A DNA stretch of 64,000 nucleotides, from assembly GCF_900102035.1 (NCBI RefSeq), contig NZ_LT629689.1, positions 3,828,001 through 3,892,000 of the forward strand, in the 5' to 3' direction. The position numbers were made by a program, and so were the translations under genes. The notes below the pieces were generated by a model. That model was not told where the DNA came from. It did not search any database and saw only the letters and a list, made by a program, of their open reading frames with translations. Source of the stretch: Pseudomonas extremaustralis. GTDB lineage: Bacteria; Pseudomonadota; Gammaproteobacteria; Pseudomonadales; Pseudomonadaceae. Positions 7,962 to 18,897 of the stretch are shown piece by piece; within the stretch, counting starts at the first letter, position 1; the number at the start of each line of letters is the position of its first letter.

Positions 7962-8420
7962 TCAATTTGATATTAGCGTCGCTTTCCACAAGCGTCCATC
8001 TTCCGAAAATTCCATGCGTAGAGCGTACGTCTTAAACTCATACTTCAGCCACTGCTGTACATAGCCGATTAACATATCGACTCTACCTGGCGCCTCTTTG
8101 CTAGGCGAGCCTAGCTCTGCAATAACATCTTCAACACGCCATGCTTGAGCTATACGACCAAGCACATCTTCCTTATATGCCGAATAACCTTCGTGAGGCT
8201 GCACCGAAAAATGAATGTGATTTAATTTTCCCGAACGAAACCCAATCTCTATGCCAGATTTAATAAACTTATAGAATCTTGTCTTACCTTCCGGGTCATT
8301 ATAGTTATCCGGGGTTTCCGAAACGACTGGCAACTCTCCGACTCTTCGACATAAGTCGGTAACTATTCCCCCGCTTTCATCTTGACCAAGAGCCCGAACA
8401 AAATCCGACCAAGTGTTCAT
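7962..8420 (-). CDS. Probable immunity protein of the displaced CDI toxin
   Basis: A 152-residue soluble protein with no signal peptide. Its start overlaps the stop of the displaced toxin fragment by one base (TAATG at 8418-8422), the coupling expected of a toxin-immunity pair. It contains the segments GIEIGFRSGKLNHIHFSVQP and EGYSAYKEDVLGRIAQAW, a pattern I associate with immunity proteins of polymorphic toxins, without a firm family name. It presumably binds the toxin encoded just upstream. Its AT-richness matches horizontal acquisition of the cassette. The assignment is from context. Confidence 0.6.
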   Translation of the reverse strand: MNTWSDFVRALGQDESGGIVTDLCRRVGELPVVSETPDNYNDPEGKTRFYKFIKSGIEIGFRSGKLNHIHFSVQPHEGYSAYKEDVLGRIAQAWRVEDVIAELGSPSKEAPGRVDMLIGYVQQWLKYEFKTYALRMEFSEDGRLWKATLISN

Positions 8421-8857
8421 TATTTAATGACCCCCGCATTGCGATTTCTTTCCACTATTTTTTGAACAGTTTCATCTACTAACTTCGAATCATAACCTCT
8501 ACTGTTCAGATTTGCCCGCAAAGCTTCTGTGTCACGACAAACTGCACCGCACAGATCCGCAGCATCTTGCTGAATCTGAGCAGGAGTATTTTTCCCGCCA
8601 TACGTCGGACCTGCAATATGTACATCTCGTGGAACCTCTACAGCAGTAGAGTTTTGGTAGAGAGTCTTGGTCTCCAACTCAGTAAGGGGGCGGCCCAACT
8701 CTGCTTCCTTTGCTGTGCGCAACGCAGCAAATGAAGGGATATGGTCGTGTTCTAGACCATCTCCAACAACCTCTCTTGCCTTAAGGTTTTTATAGGCGTC
8801 GACCTCAAGTTCTTGAACCGCCGTTTTTGAAGGCGCGGATTCTTTTGCACCAACTAA
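8420..8857 (-). pseudogene. Displaced (orphan) CdiA-type toxin C-terminus
   Basis: An open frame of 145 codons with no proper start codon (TTG at 8722 is the only internal candidate); the frame opens right after TGA at 8858-8860. It reads as a toxin tip: a linker, then REVVGDGLEHDHIPSFAAL, then VEVPRDVHIAGPTYGGKNTP and a C-terminal helix. The DHIPS and PRDVH histidines with an intervening asparagine suggest an HNH-like nuclease (inference). Lacking the secretion parts, it fits an orphan cdiA-CT that can replace the active tip by recombination. It starts 3 nt before the first immunity gene ends and is followed by its own immunity gene. Confidence 0.65.
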
Positions 8858-9234
8858 TCAGTAATAACCGCTTCTACCTCTCCGCCCCGAATTATGACCC
8901 GCCCCCAATCGCCAGACAGAGTATAAGCACCAGCAACTCTAACAAAACTGTCTATATTTCCATAGTCCAAATCACCTGTACTATCTACAAACCCTATGCG
9001 TCTTCTATCAAACCATTCGATAGAGTCCGCATTAAAAAACCGCAACAGAACCTTGCGATAGCAATACTGTTCTCCGTTTTTCGGCTCCTCATATTGCGGG
9101 TGATTCTTAGTAAGAACAGCATCTAATTCAAATATAAGTGATCCTGCCACCTCATCAATCGACAAAACGTAGCTATCTTCGAAATAAAAATTTGAGAGTG
9201 ATAGAATTTCATAATAGTTCATGTCGATTCTCAC
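8854..9234 (-). CDS. cdiI: Probable CdiI immunity protein for the cdiA tip
   Basis: A 126-residue acidic, soluble protein directly after cdiA. The frame begins at GTG 9234, overlapping the cdiA stop by four bases (GTGA); ATG at 9222 is an alternative start. The position, size and lack of a signal peptide are those of CDI immunity proteins, which stay in the cytoplasm and bind the matching toxin tip. The sequence itself is not recognised, as expected for these very diverse proteins. AT-rich compared with cdiA's body. The function is inferred from context. Confidence 0.65.
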   Translation of the reverse strand: MRIDMNYYEILSLSNFYFEDSYVLSIDEVAGSLIFELDAVLTKNHPQYEEPKNGEQYCYRKVLLRFFNADSIEWFDRRRIGFVDSTGDLDYGNIDSFVRVAGAYTLSGDWGRVIIRGGEVEAVITD

Positions 9235-12200
9235 AGATCGAAGTCAATTGAGGTGTGATTGCCTGGGCTTTTCCTAGTTACAGGATTACCAAAGGCATCG
9301 GTTCTTTGACCTGTAGCATCCTTAAATTCAACATGTGGATCAGAACTTCCTGGCGCGCGCGAGCTACCTTGTTTGATTGTCACACGAGGAATGCCATTCT
9401 CGTCAACGTATTTGAGGGGGCCACCATCGGTCTGAGAGGGCTTCCAGCCTTGAGCCTCCGCGTATTCCTTTAACTCACTTGCTTTTGTCGCGCGACCGGT
9501 TTCAAAAATTTTATCAATGCCTTTTGCACCCGACGCTCCGGCAGTCGATGCACCATCAGAAACTGCTGCCGCCCCACCTTCTGCTGTGCTCGAACTTAAG
9601 CCCGCCGCCCCCTCACTAACCTCACTAAACAACCCACCAAAGGATGGTAGCGAAGCAAGAGCACCCTCCATGGCTTCAGCGCCCAAGGCACCAAACCTAC
9701 CCGCCATGCCGCCCATGAGGGTCGCTGCCATCAGGGCTGTCTGATTAGGAGGGTTTGTCGGTGACGATCCAACGATCGGCATCCCCATGCTGTCGGTCTG
9801 GTTGGTGGGGTCTTGCGCAGCGATATCACCCTCAGGATTACCGCTAGCCATCTTGGCGAACATTCTGCGGAATGCAGCCGCCCCTTCCATCAGTTCCTTC
9901 AGGTGAAACTCAAGGTTGTACTTCTCCCCAGCCCCACCAATCATGCTGCCCGTTGCAGGATCACCGCCGGCCGCTGCTGCGGCAAGCAAGCCAATGATCT
10001 GGGCCGTGGCGATCTTGCTCTGGCTTCCCTGATCACTCAGGTCACTCTGGGCAAACTGATCACTGACATACTCAGCCAACAGTCCGTTGGCAATCGGCGT
10101 CAGGCCTTCGGCCACACCACCGGCAATGGCGCCACTGGTGAAGTCCTGTCCCTTGGCGACCGAGATCAGGCCGCCCAAGGTCGCATGCAGCAGCATGGTG
10201 GTCGCAGTTCCGGGATCAACGCCCAACTTCTGGGCTAGGTCACCAACGCCCCGGTTACCGGCAGCAGCTGCCAGATCCAGCCCCTCGTTGACTAGCGCGC
10301 TGCCCAGGTTGCTACTGAAGCTGCCACCCTTGATGGCAGTGGAAATGCCACTGCTGATCACGGCATGCGCACCACTGCGCACAAGAGTGTCCGTTGCATT
10401 GCCCCAGGAGAGCATGCCGCTGGAGTATCCAGGGTTCTGCACAGGTCCTGCGGTAATAACCTGCGAACCACCATTTGGGGCGCCTTCAGCAGGTTTGAAC
10501 CAGGTACTGTCGGCGTAACTGATAGCACCTGCCGTCAGCCCACTGATCGCCGCATTCTTGAGACTGTCGGCACTGAAGGTGTCGCCTAGCGCAGCCCCCA
10601 GGTTGCCCTTGTTGTTGATGACGCTGACAGCACCGGTGCCCGCCATGGACGTCAGTACTGCCGTGCCGATGATGTTGCCCAAGCCTGCCGAGGTCGCCGC
10701 CGTGGTCGCAGTGGCAGTGGTCGCCGCCGCCATGGTGCTGCCCATGCCCAGCGATTCACCCGCCGATGCAACCAACGTGCTGGCAGTACCAGCAGTCAAC
10801 ACCGTCACAATGATAATGATCGCCAGCATCGCCCCCCGCCCCAAGGCTGGAGTTGCTGTACTTGTAGGAGTCGTGAAGCTCCTTGATCTGCCGCCAGTCG
10901 ACGTCGCCGCGTTTCTCGGCGTCCTTGAGCCAGGCCAGTTGCGGGTCGGCCTGGACCATGGCGTCGATAGCCTGACTCACGGTCTGTTCGTTGACCTGCT
11001 TAACATCGATGTGCAGGCCATCGACCGCCTTGATCACCACCTGCCCCTTGGCCGCCATTTCGGTCTGCTTGAGGGTCTCGTCGGTGCTGCCCTTGCCCTT
11101 CATGGTGTTCCAGGCCAGGTTGGTGTTGCTCTTGGCGTGGTCTTCCTTGTGCAGGTCCTTCACCCCTTCGAAGGTGATGGCGCCGCCGCTTTGCAGGGTC
11201 AGGTCATTGCCACTGTCGAGCTTGGCCGCCTGGTAGCGCTGGTCGCCCGTGCTGATCAGGCCGATATCGCCACCGGCCTTGATCTGGCTGCCCACGTTGG
11301 TGACCTGGGTGACTTCGTCGTGCTGGGTCTTCTTGCTGCCCCAGGCCCCGCGCTTCGTCATGTCGTACAGCGAGAAGTCGCTGTCCTGGGCAGCCAGCAG
11401 GTCCAGCTCGCCGCCCGACACCAGGTAGGCTTCATGGCCGGCATCGACCTGGCTCGACACCAGGGTCATGTCGGTGCCGGAACTGAGCCTCACGTCACCG
11501 CCAGCACTGACGCGGGTGGCGACCTGGCTGACGTGGTCATGCTGGGAGGTGACCTTCTTGGTCTTGCTGTAGTCGTGCTCCTCGTTCGCGGCCGAGGCCA
11601 GGATCAGGTTTCCTGCCGCGGCCATCGACAAATCGCCCTTGGCGTCGATCTGGCTGGCGACTGCGGTGAGGTCGCGTCCGGCATTGACCGTGAGGTTGCC
11701 ACCGGAAGAGACGTTGGAACGGTCCTGGGTAATGCTCTGGTCGCGGTTACGATCGCCACGGGTGTTGCTGTTGATCTCTTCGGCCGAGGTTATGTTGACG
11801 TCGCGACCGGCCTTGAGCGTGGTGTCGGTGCCACTCTTGAGGCTGCTGCCGACGTTATCGATATCGCGGCCTGCCGTGACGGTCAGGCTCTGCGTCGCTT
11901 CGATCGCCGCCGCGTTGTCAGCAAAGGTGCGTTGTTCGGTCTTGCTGTCCGTACCGCTCTGGTGAGTGGTCAGGGTGCGCTCGTTGATCACATCGCCCTG
12001 CACCGCCGTCACACCGACATCGCGGCCGGCGATGATCCCGCCCGCCTTGTTGGTCAGGTCGTTGCCGGCCAGGGCATCCAGGCGATTGTCCGCCTCGAGC
12101 AGGCCTCTGTTGACCAGGTCATTGCTGGCGGCGGCCGTCAGGTTGCTGCTGGCACGCAGGGTTCCGGCGTTGCTCAGGTCCTTGCCGGCGATCAGGTTCA

Positions 12201-15200
12201 CATCGCTGCCCTGGACCAGGGCACCATTGGCGGCCAGGCGGTTGTTGGCATTGGCGAGGTAGAGCACCGGCACCAGCACCTGCTCACCGTTAACCGTCTC
12301 GTTTTCCATCCAGACGATGTCATGGGTCAGGGCTGCGACCTGCTCGGAAGTCAGGCTGACGCCCAGTTGCAGATTAAGCGCCTGCTTACTCTCCAAGGCG
12401 TTGTTCATCAGGTACTTGAACATGCCGTCGTCGGAGGTCTGGCCATCGATGAAGCGCTGCCCGGTACGCGCCACGACCGCCTGATCAATCAGTTTTTCCT
12501 CGTAGAGCCCATCGCCCAGGCGCTTGGCGCTGGTGTCCGGGTCATAGCCGAGGTTGGACAGCAGGTAGTCCGAGCTCATGAACTGCTTGAGATCGGTCAG
12601 GACCGGGTTGGTCTCAATCAGGTATTTCTGCGGATTGCTCCTGGCCGAGGTGTCCGGCAAACCGGCCACGTGCGCGAGGCTTGCAGCCGGCGCACTGTTA
12701 TCCGCTTGCCCACTCAGGCGGAACAGTCCGTTGCTGCCCGTCGGCAGACTGAAGCCCGGCAGGCTGACCGGATTGACCTGCTGCTGTGCCAGGTCCGGCG
12801 GCAGTTGCTGGTTGACCGTGACGAAGGTGGAGAACTTGCTGGATGCGGCCTGGGTGTCGGTGCGTGGTCCACTGCCGACGTAGGTGTAGCCCGGACGCAC
12901 GACGCTGCTGTCGATGTTGCCTTGCGCCGTGACATTGACCGCGCCACCGGCCTGGATCACTGCGGCATAGCTCTGGTCGCCGGCATCGATCTTGCGGGTA
13001 GTGCGGAACTGCCCCAGTTCGGTCTCGGTGATACCGATGAAGGCGCTCATGGCCGCTTGCAGGCCACCCAGGTTGTTCGGGTTGTAGTCGGCGGCGCCCA
13101 GCGAGTAGTGATCATTGAACGACGCGGCGCTGTCGTACCACATCCCCGCATCCCGAGTACGCTCGGACAGGAATGTACGCGAGGTCTCGGTCTCGCCGGT
13201 CTCTAGCCCGCTGTTGGTCAGGTTCGAGAGTGTCGAGCTCAGCGCGCCACCAGCGGCAATGGTACTGCTCTGGTTGAGCAGGTCACCGCCCAGGAGGGTC
13301 AGGTTGCCGCCGGAAGTGATACTGGAAGCCGCGCTGGCCTCGGTGACCTCGAACCTATCGCGTTGGACGATCTGCCAGACGTGGTTCTGCTTACCGCTGC
13401 AGTCGCCGGCGTTGTAGTCCTCGATGCACTGGACTTCGGAAATCGACGCGGTGTAGATGCCCTGATCGGTGGTGTTGAGCACCGCCCGCACGTTCTTGAT
13501 CGTGCTGGCCGCCAGGCTCATGGTCCCATCGCTTTGCAGCGAGCCGGAGCTGTTGAGGATGCTGCTGGCCACCGCGCCCTGCCCGTCCCGATCGACCGTC
13601 AGGTTGCCCAGACTGTAGACACTGGCATAACTGTTGGTCAGTGAATCGACCCGCAGCCCCATGTCACCACCGCTGAAGATCAGGCCATGGTCATTGAGCA
13701 AGGCACCAGTGGTGGCGGTGAGTTTCTGGGCGCTGCCCAGGGTGCCGTAGTTGTTGAGGCTGGCAGCGGTGACCGTCATGTCGGCCGCAGAAGTCAGGCG
13801 CCCGCTGTTGTTCAGGATCCCGTCGATGTTGATCGTGGTGTTGCCACCACCGGCCACGCTCGCAGCCGAGTCCAGGTCAAGCTGCGCCGCGTGCAGCCCC
13901 AGGATGCCCAGGCTGCTCAGGCGTCCCTTGCCGGCATAGCCGCCACTCAGCACCACGCTGGCCGTGCCATCACTGCCGATCAGGCCATCGTTGGTCCAGG
14001 CGGCTCCACTGCCGGTCAGGCTGCTGGAGGCCAGGAGCTGGCCACCGGCGGTCTGGCTCAGGTGGTTGACGTTGACGGTCAGGTGATCGGCCTGGATCGA
14101 GCTGCTGTTGGTCCAGCTATCGGCCGTGAGTGTCAGGTCGCCATAGGTGACCAGTTGACCACCCACATTACTGAGGTTAGCCATGCTGATGGCGAACAGG
14201 CCGCTACCGGCATGCAGCAAGCTACCGCCCTGGTTCTGGAAACTGCCGGCATCGAGCCCGAGGTCGGTGTTGGCCGTTTCCAGGCGCCCGTTGCTGTTGT
14301 CGAGCAGGCCGCCAATGTTGAACACGGTCTTGCTGATCTTGCCCAGCGCCCGTAACTGGCCGTTCCGGTTGTTCAGGCTCGCCGCGCTGATCGTCAGCGT
14401 GCTCTGGCTCTCGACAATACCGCCGGTGTTGTTCAGTGCGCCCTTGAGGTCGAGATTGATCTGGTTGCCACTGATCTGACCGTCGTTGCTGCCGCTGTTG
14501 TCGAAGTCCGTGCCGCTGACCTGTACGAGATTGCTGGCATAGACGCCGCCATTGCGATTGTCGATATTGCCGCTGCGGACATCGAGTACCGCATCACCCG
14601 ACTGAGCGGCGATGCGGCCACCGTTGTTGTCGATACCGCCAAAGGCATCGAGCGCCAGGCGCTGGGCCTGGATGGTGCCGCCCTGATTGTTGTTGCTCAG
14701 GTCGTAGCCGTTCTTCAACACGCCGACGATGTGGCTTTCGAATGCGCCCTTGACGCTGGACAGCAGGCCGCCGCGACTGTCGAGGTTGGCCGCGGTGATG
14801 CTCAGGTCACCGTCCTGGGCGATGACCTTGCCGCTCTGGTTGTCGATGTCGCCGGTGACATTGAGAGTGACCGCGCCCTTGCCTTGCAGGGAGCCCTTGC
14901 TGTTGCCCAGGCTGTCAGCATCGAGTTGCAGGTCGGCATTGCGGCTGGCGATCAGGCCGCCGGTGCTGTTGTCGACTTTACCGCTGGCCGTGACCAGCAA
15001 GGTTTCGCTAGCCCCGATGGTGCCATTCTGGCTGTTGTCCAGGCTGCCGGTGAGCAGAGTCAGCAGGTCCTGGCTGTTGATCCCGCCGTTCTGGTTGTTG
15101 ATCTGCGTGCTGCGCTGGAGCAGCAGCGGGTCTGCGCTGGACAGCTTGCCGTAGTTATTGGTCAGGGTCCCGAGCAGGTCGAGGGTGACACCGGCATTGC

Positions 15201-17161
15201 CGGTGAAGGTGCCGTGACTGTTGTCCAGGTCGGTACCGGTGAAGCTCAGCGCGTCATCGGCGCTGATGGTGCCGGCGTTGTTCAGGGCCATCGCCTGAAG
15301 GGTCAAGGTGGCCGAGCTGGTGATGGAGCCGCCCAAGGTGTTGTCGAGCAGGCCGGTGAAAGTCAGCTTCTGGGCAGCGCCGCTGGAAAGGACGCTCTGG
15401 TCACTGTTGTCGAGGCTGTCGGCGGTGATGGTCAGGGCCTTTTGGCTGACCACCGCGCCGGCGTGGCTGTTGAGCAGCGCACCACTGAGGGTGACGGCGA
15501 CATCACCGCTGCGACTGGAGACGGTGCCGCTGTTGCTGTTGTCCAGACTGGTGCCGTTGACGGTCAGGCCCTGCCAACCGGAGATGACGCCGTTCTGGTT
15601 GTTGATCGCGCCGGTAGCGGTGAGGCCCAGGGTGTTCTCGGCCATCACCAGGCCGGTGAGGTTGTCCATCGTGCCAAGGATCAGCGTGCTGCTGGCCTTG
15701 GTGGAAACTTCGCCTGCATTGTTGTTCAAGTGACCGAGGGTGACAGTCAGTTGGCCGACGCTGTTGATCAGGCCGCCCTGCCCGTTCAGTACGGTGTCGG
15801 CGCTCAGGTTCAGGCTGTCGGCGCTCAGGACCCGACCCTGGTTCTGGTTGTCGACGGTACCGGCGGTAACGGTGGTCTGGCGTTTGCCGCTCAGGGTGCC
15901 GCCCTGGTTGTTCAGGATCTGGGCGGTGGTGACGGTCAGGTCGCGGCTAGCGATAACGCTCTTACCGGCGTTGCTAAAACTTTGTGCGGTGACGCTGACG
16001 TCGCCTGCGGTGTTGCGGCTGTTATCAGCATTGACCCCGGCTTCGATGATGCCGTTGTTGGTCAGTTGGCCGCCGCTGTTGAGGGTGATGCGGTCCTTGG
16101 CGACTAGGTTGTTTTGACTGGTCAGGTCGCCCTGGGTGTTCACGTCCAGGGTGGTGCCAGCATAAACCGGGCCCTTGGCTTCCAGGCTCAGCGCCTTGAC
16201 GTTGACAGCGCCGGTCGCCGCCGCGTCGACCATGCTCAGATGGCCATTGGCATCGAGCTGGATATCGCCGCCGCTGGCGACCATCTTGCCGTCGAGCTTT
16301 ACCCCGACACCGGCCTCGGTACCCACCAACTTGATCGCTCCGGCATACATGCCGCCCAGGGCCGAGGAGTCGATGGCCAACTGTGGGGCATTGTTCGGAT
16401 TGGCGGTACGAGGTGTGGCTTGCAACGTCTTGGCGTCGACGTCATTGGCCCCCGCGATGATCGCCAGCTTGTTCGCGTTGATCTGTGCGTTGATGGTCGC
16501 CGCACGGGTGATGATTTCGAACTGGTCAATGTTGTTGGCGTTCAGGCCTGCTCCATCGACGGACACGCTGCCCTGGTCGACCTGATAACCCGAAACCTGC
16601 CCATTGGTGATCACCGGCTTGCCGGTAGTCAGTGTCGCCTGCGGCGTGTTGATGAAGCCGCAGCCGTTGCAGGTGATGCCATAGGGGTTGGTGACGATCA
16701 CATGGGCCGACTGCCCCGCCACTTCGGTGTAGCCGCGCAGTTGGCTCGGGCTGCCGCCGTTGACCTCGTTGAGGATGGTGGGCAGCGCGTCCATTGAGAT
16801 TGCTGTTGCCCAGGATGATCCCACCCAACTGAGTCGACTGGGTACGGCCAGTGACGTTGTTGAGGATCAGCCCGTTGCTGCCAACGTTGTAGTTCTGGAA
16901 CTGGTTGTGCGACAGGCCGCTGGCATTGGGGGCGGCAATGTTGACGATGGGTACGCCGTTGCCCGCCTGGCCGAGCGTCGTGCCCGGTGCGCTGACCACG
17001 ATGCCATCCGCCTGCGCCCATAGCGGCTGCCAGAACATGACGTTCGCCAGCAGGAAAGCGATCCCGCGTTTGGGCAACCCGAGGAAATGGTCACGGTTTT
17101 TCAGGGCTGCAGAAGGCTGGCGCACGAGGAAGGCGAACTGGCGAACGTCCATGTCAGGCAT
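9231..17161 (-). pseudogene. cdiA: CdiA/FhaB-type two-partner secreted toxin, two frameshifts
   Basis: Coding for about 2640 residues in three frames. 16783-17161 gives the long signal peptide and start of the TPS domain (GVPIVNIAAPNASGLSHNQF); 10838-16780 gives the rest of the TPS domain, with NPYGITCNGCGFINT, and hundreds of residues of filamentous-haemagglutinin repeats; 9231-10837 gives a DUF637-like glycine/alanine-rich hydrophobic region and the toxin tip ending NHTSIDFDL. The shifts fall at a CCC run (16780-16782; sense strand GCCCACC) and a six-base run (10832-10837; GGGGGG in sense). Removing one base at each restores continuous homology. It may be a real pseudogene, a sequencing error in runs, or phase variation. 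The tip is an unnamed toxin domain with PRVTIKQGSSRAPGSSDPHV. Confidence 0.85.
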
Positions 17162-17184
17162 CTCGGATCAGTTGAAGCGAAAAA

Positions 17185-18897
17185 TTAGAGAAAGAAATCC
17201 AGGCGGAAATAGACCGGCGCTTCACGCTCGGTAATGGGCGTCGGCCGTTCCAGGGAATGGGCGAAGGTCACCGTCGCCGCCAAATGCTGGCCGCGGGCGA
17301 ACACTTCCAGCGAGTCGCTGGTCATGCGTCCATGCTGCTCGGCGTTGTAGCGGTCGTGACGGATCACGCCCTGGTCATAACCGACACTGGTGCCGTACTC
17401 CGAGAGCAATGGTTTGAGCCAATCCAGGGTGACCGGACGGCTCCAACGCAGGTCGTTACGCCAGTAACCACCGCTGTCACCGGACAGGGTCTGGTCCTGA
17501 TAACCACGAATCGACGACTGCCCACCCAGGCTCATGCGCTGTGGGCTGAACAGCACGTCCTCGCTGCGCTGGCCGGTCATCAGGCTGCTGAAGCTGAAGG
17601 ACTCGCCCCACAGTTTGAACGGCTGCAGGTAGCTGACGGTGGCGGTGTACTTGCGATAGCGGGCATCGGCCTGACCCGGGCCCGGGTCATGATCACCCTG
17701 GGCGTCGAAGGCACCGATGCCATCCTGCAGGCCCAGGTCAACGTTGAGGAAAGCCCCGCCGATTCGACGCCCGTGGTTGATACCAAAGCCCGACTCGCTG
17801 AGGCGATTGCTGCTGACCGCCAGCTTGCTGTCTTCGATGAAGTTGTTGGTACGCAGGTAGGTCAACGTGGTGTTGAGCGAGGTCTTGCTCACCGCGTCCC
17901 GGTAGACGACGCGCTCCAGTTTCAACTGGTGGTTCTGGCTATCGCCACTCTGCCTGAAGGCAAAGCCGCTGGCCTGGGCCTGTGAACGGTATTCGCTTTC
18001 GCTGTAGGTGTAGCTCAGGTTCCACCAGCCGAATGGCAGGTTGTAATAGAGCATTGCGTTGCGCGAGTTTTTCCTCGTATCGCCGACCACATCATGACCA
18101 GCCCTCAGTGAAAACTGGTCGGCCAACCCCAGCGGGTTGTCCCAATCGAAGTTCGTACCCGCCTGCTGCAGACCAGTACCGCGCTGGCCCTCGTTGCTGT
18201 ACGACAGGCCAGCCCGCCAGGGTTTCTGCGGATTGTTCTTGACCAGTACTTCGCTGCCGCCCACTTCCTTGCCCGGCGCCAGCTCCATCTGGGCCTGGTT
18301 CGACGGCAGGCGATTGAGCTGATCGACCATTTGCTCGATTTCCCGCAGATTGAGCAGGTCGCCCGGCTTGCCAGGGAAGCTCATTTTCAGCTCACGATCG
18401 GAAATGCCGCTCCCCTCGGCGCCCTTCAGGCCTTCGAGCTTGCCTTCGACCACCAGCACTTTGAGGTTGCCGCTGGACAGGTGCTGCTGCGGCAGGTAGG
18501 CGCGGCTGGTTACCAGGCCCTTCTCTATGTAGGCATCAGTGATGACCTTGAGCAGCTCGTTGAGCTGCGGCACGCCCAGGCACTGGCCGACGTAGGGCTT
18601 GAGCAGGCGCTCGCGCTCGCCGGTCGAGAGCGAGTTCGCACCCTGCAGGTCGATGGTCTTGATCGGGAAGCAGCGGGTGTCGACCGGTGCCTGCTGCGCC
18701 ATTGGCGTTACGGCCTTGCCGGGCAATTCCTTGAGCTCTTCGAGGCGGCGGCGCTGTTCTTCGAGGAGGCGATCCTGACGATCGCGGATCAGGTCTGTAT
18801 CGCCAGGGGTCGGAGCCGCATGAGTGCTGAACGAGAAGCTGCTAATGATGACGGTCAGCGCAGCAACGATGCTCGTCCTGAGAAATGAGGTGTCCAT
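17185..18897 (-). CDS. cdiB: CdiB/ShlB-type outer-membrane transporter
   Basis: A 570-residue TpsB transporter that exports CdiA across the outer membrane. Order: signal peptide to about residue 28 (FSTHAAP), a periplasmic plug helix rich in charged residues (RQDRLLEEQRRRLEEL), POTRA 1 from about residue 75 (CFPIKTIDLQGA), POTRA 2 (GLKGAEGSGISDRELKMSF), then a 16-strand barrel with the conserved RGYQDQTLSGDSG loop motif and a C-terminal aromatic strand ending RLDFFL. It is intact, and the cdiA start lies 23 nt downstream, so the two are co-transcribed. Its length is normal for the family. Confidence 0.93.
   Translation of the reverse strand: MDTSFLRTSIVAALTVIISSFSFSTHAAPTPGDTDLIRDRQDRLLEEQRRRLEELKELPGKAVTPMAQQAPVDTRCFPIKTIDLQGANSLSTGERERLLKPYVGQCLGVPQLNELLKVITDAYIEKGLVTSRAYLPQQHLSSGNLKVLVVEGKLEGLKGAEGSGISDRELKMSFPGKPGDLLNLREIEQMVDQLNRLPSNQAQMELAPGKEVGGSEVLVKNNPQKPWRAGLSYSNEGQRGTGLQQAGTNFDWDNPLGLADQFSLRAGHDVVGDTRKNSRNAMLYYNLPFGWWNLSYTYSESEYRSQAQASGFAFRQSGDSQNHQLKLERVVYRDAVSKTSLNTTLTYLRTNNFIEDSKLAVSSNRLSESGFGINHGRRIGGAFLNVDLGLQDGIGAFDAQGDHDPGPGQADARYRKYTATVSYLQPFKLWGESFSFSSLMTGQRSEDVLFSPQRMSLGGQSSIRGYQDQTLSGDSGGYWRNDLRWSRPVTLDWLKPLLSEYGTSVGYDQGVIRHDRYNAEQHGRMTSDSLEVFARGQHLAATVTFAHSLERPTPITEREAPVYFRLDFFL

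Noticed and set aside
10558..13206. An 882-codon open frame on the plus strand across cdiA
   Set aside because: It is antisense to the cdiA haemagglutinin repeats; GC-rich repeated sequence keeps the opposite strand open. No protein motif and no ribosome-binding site.
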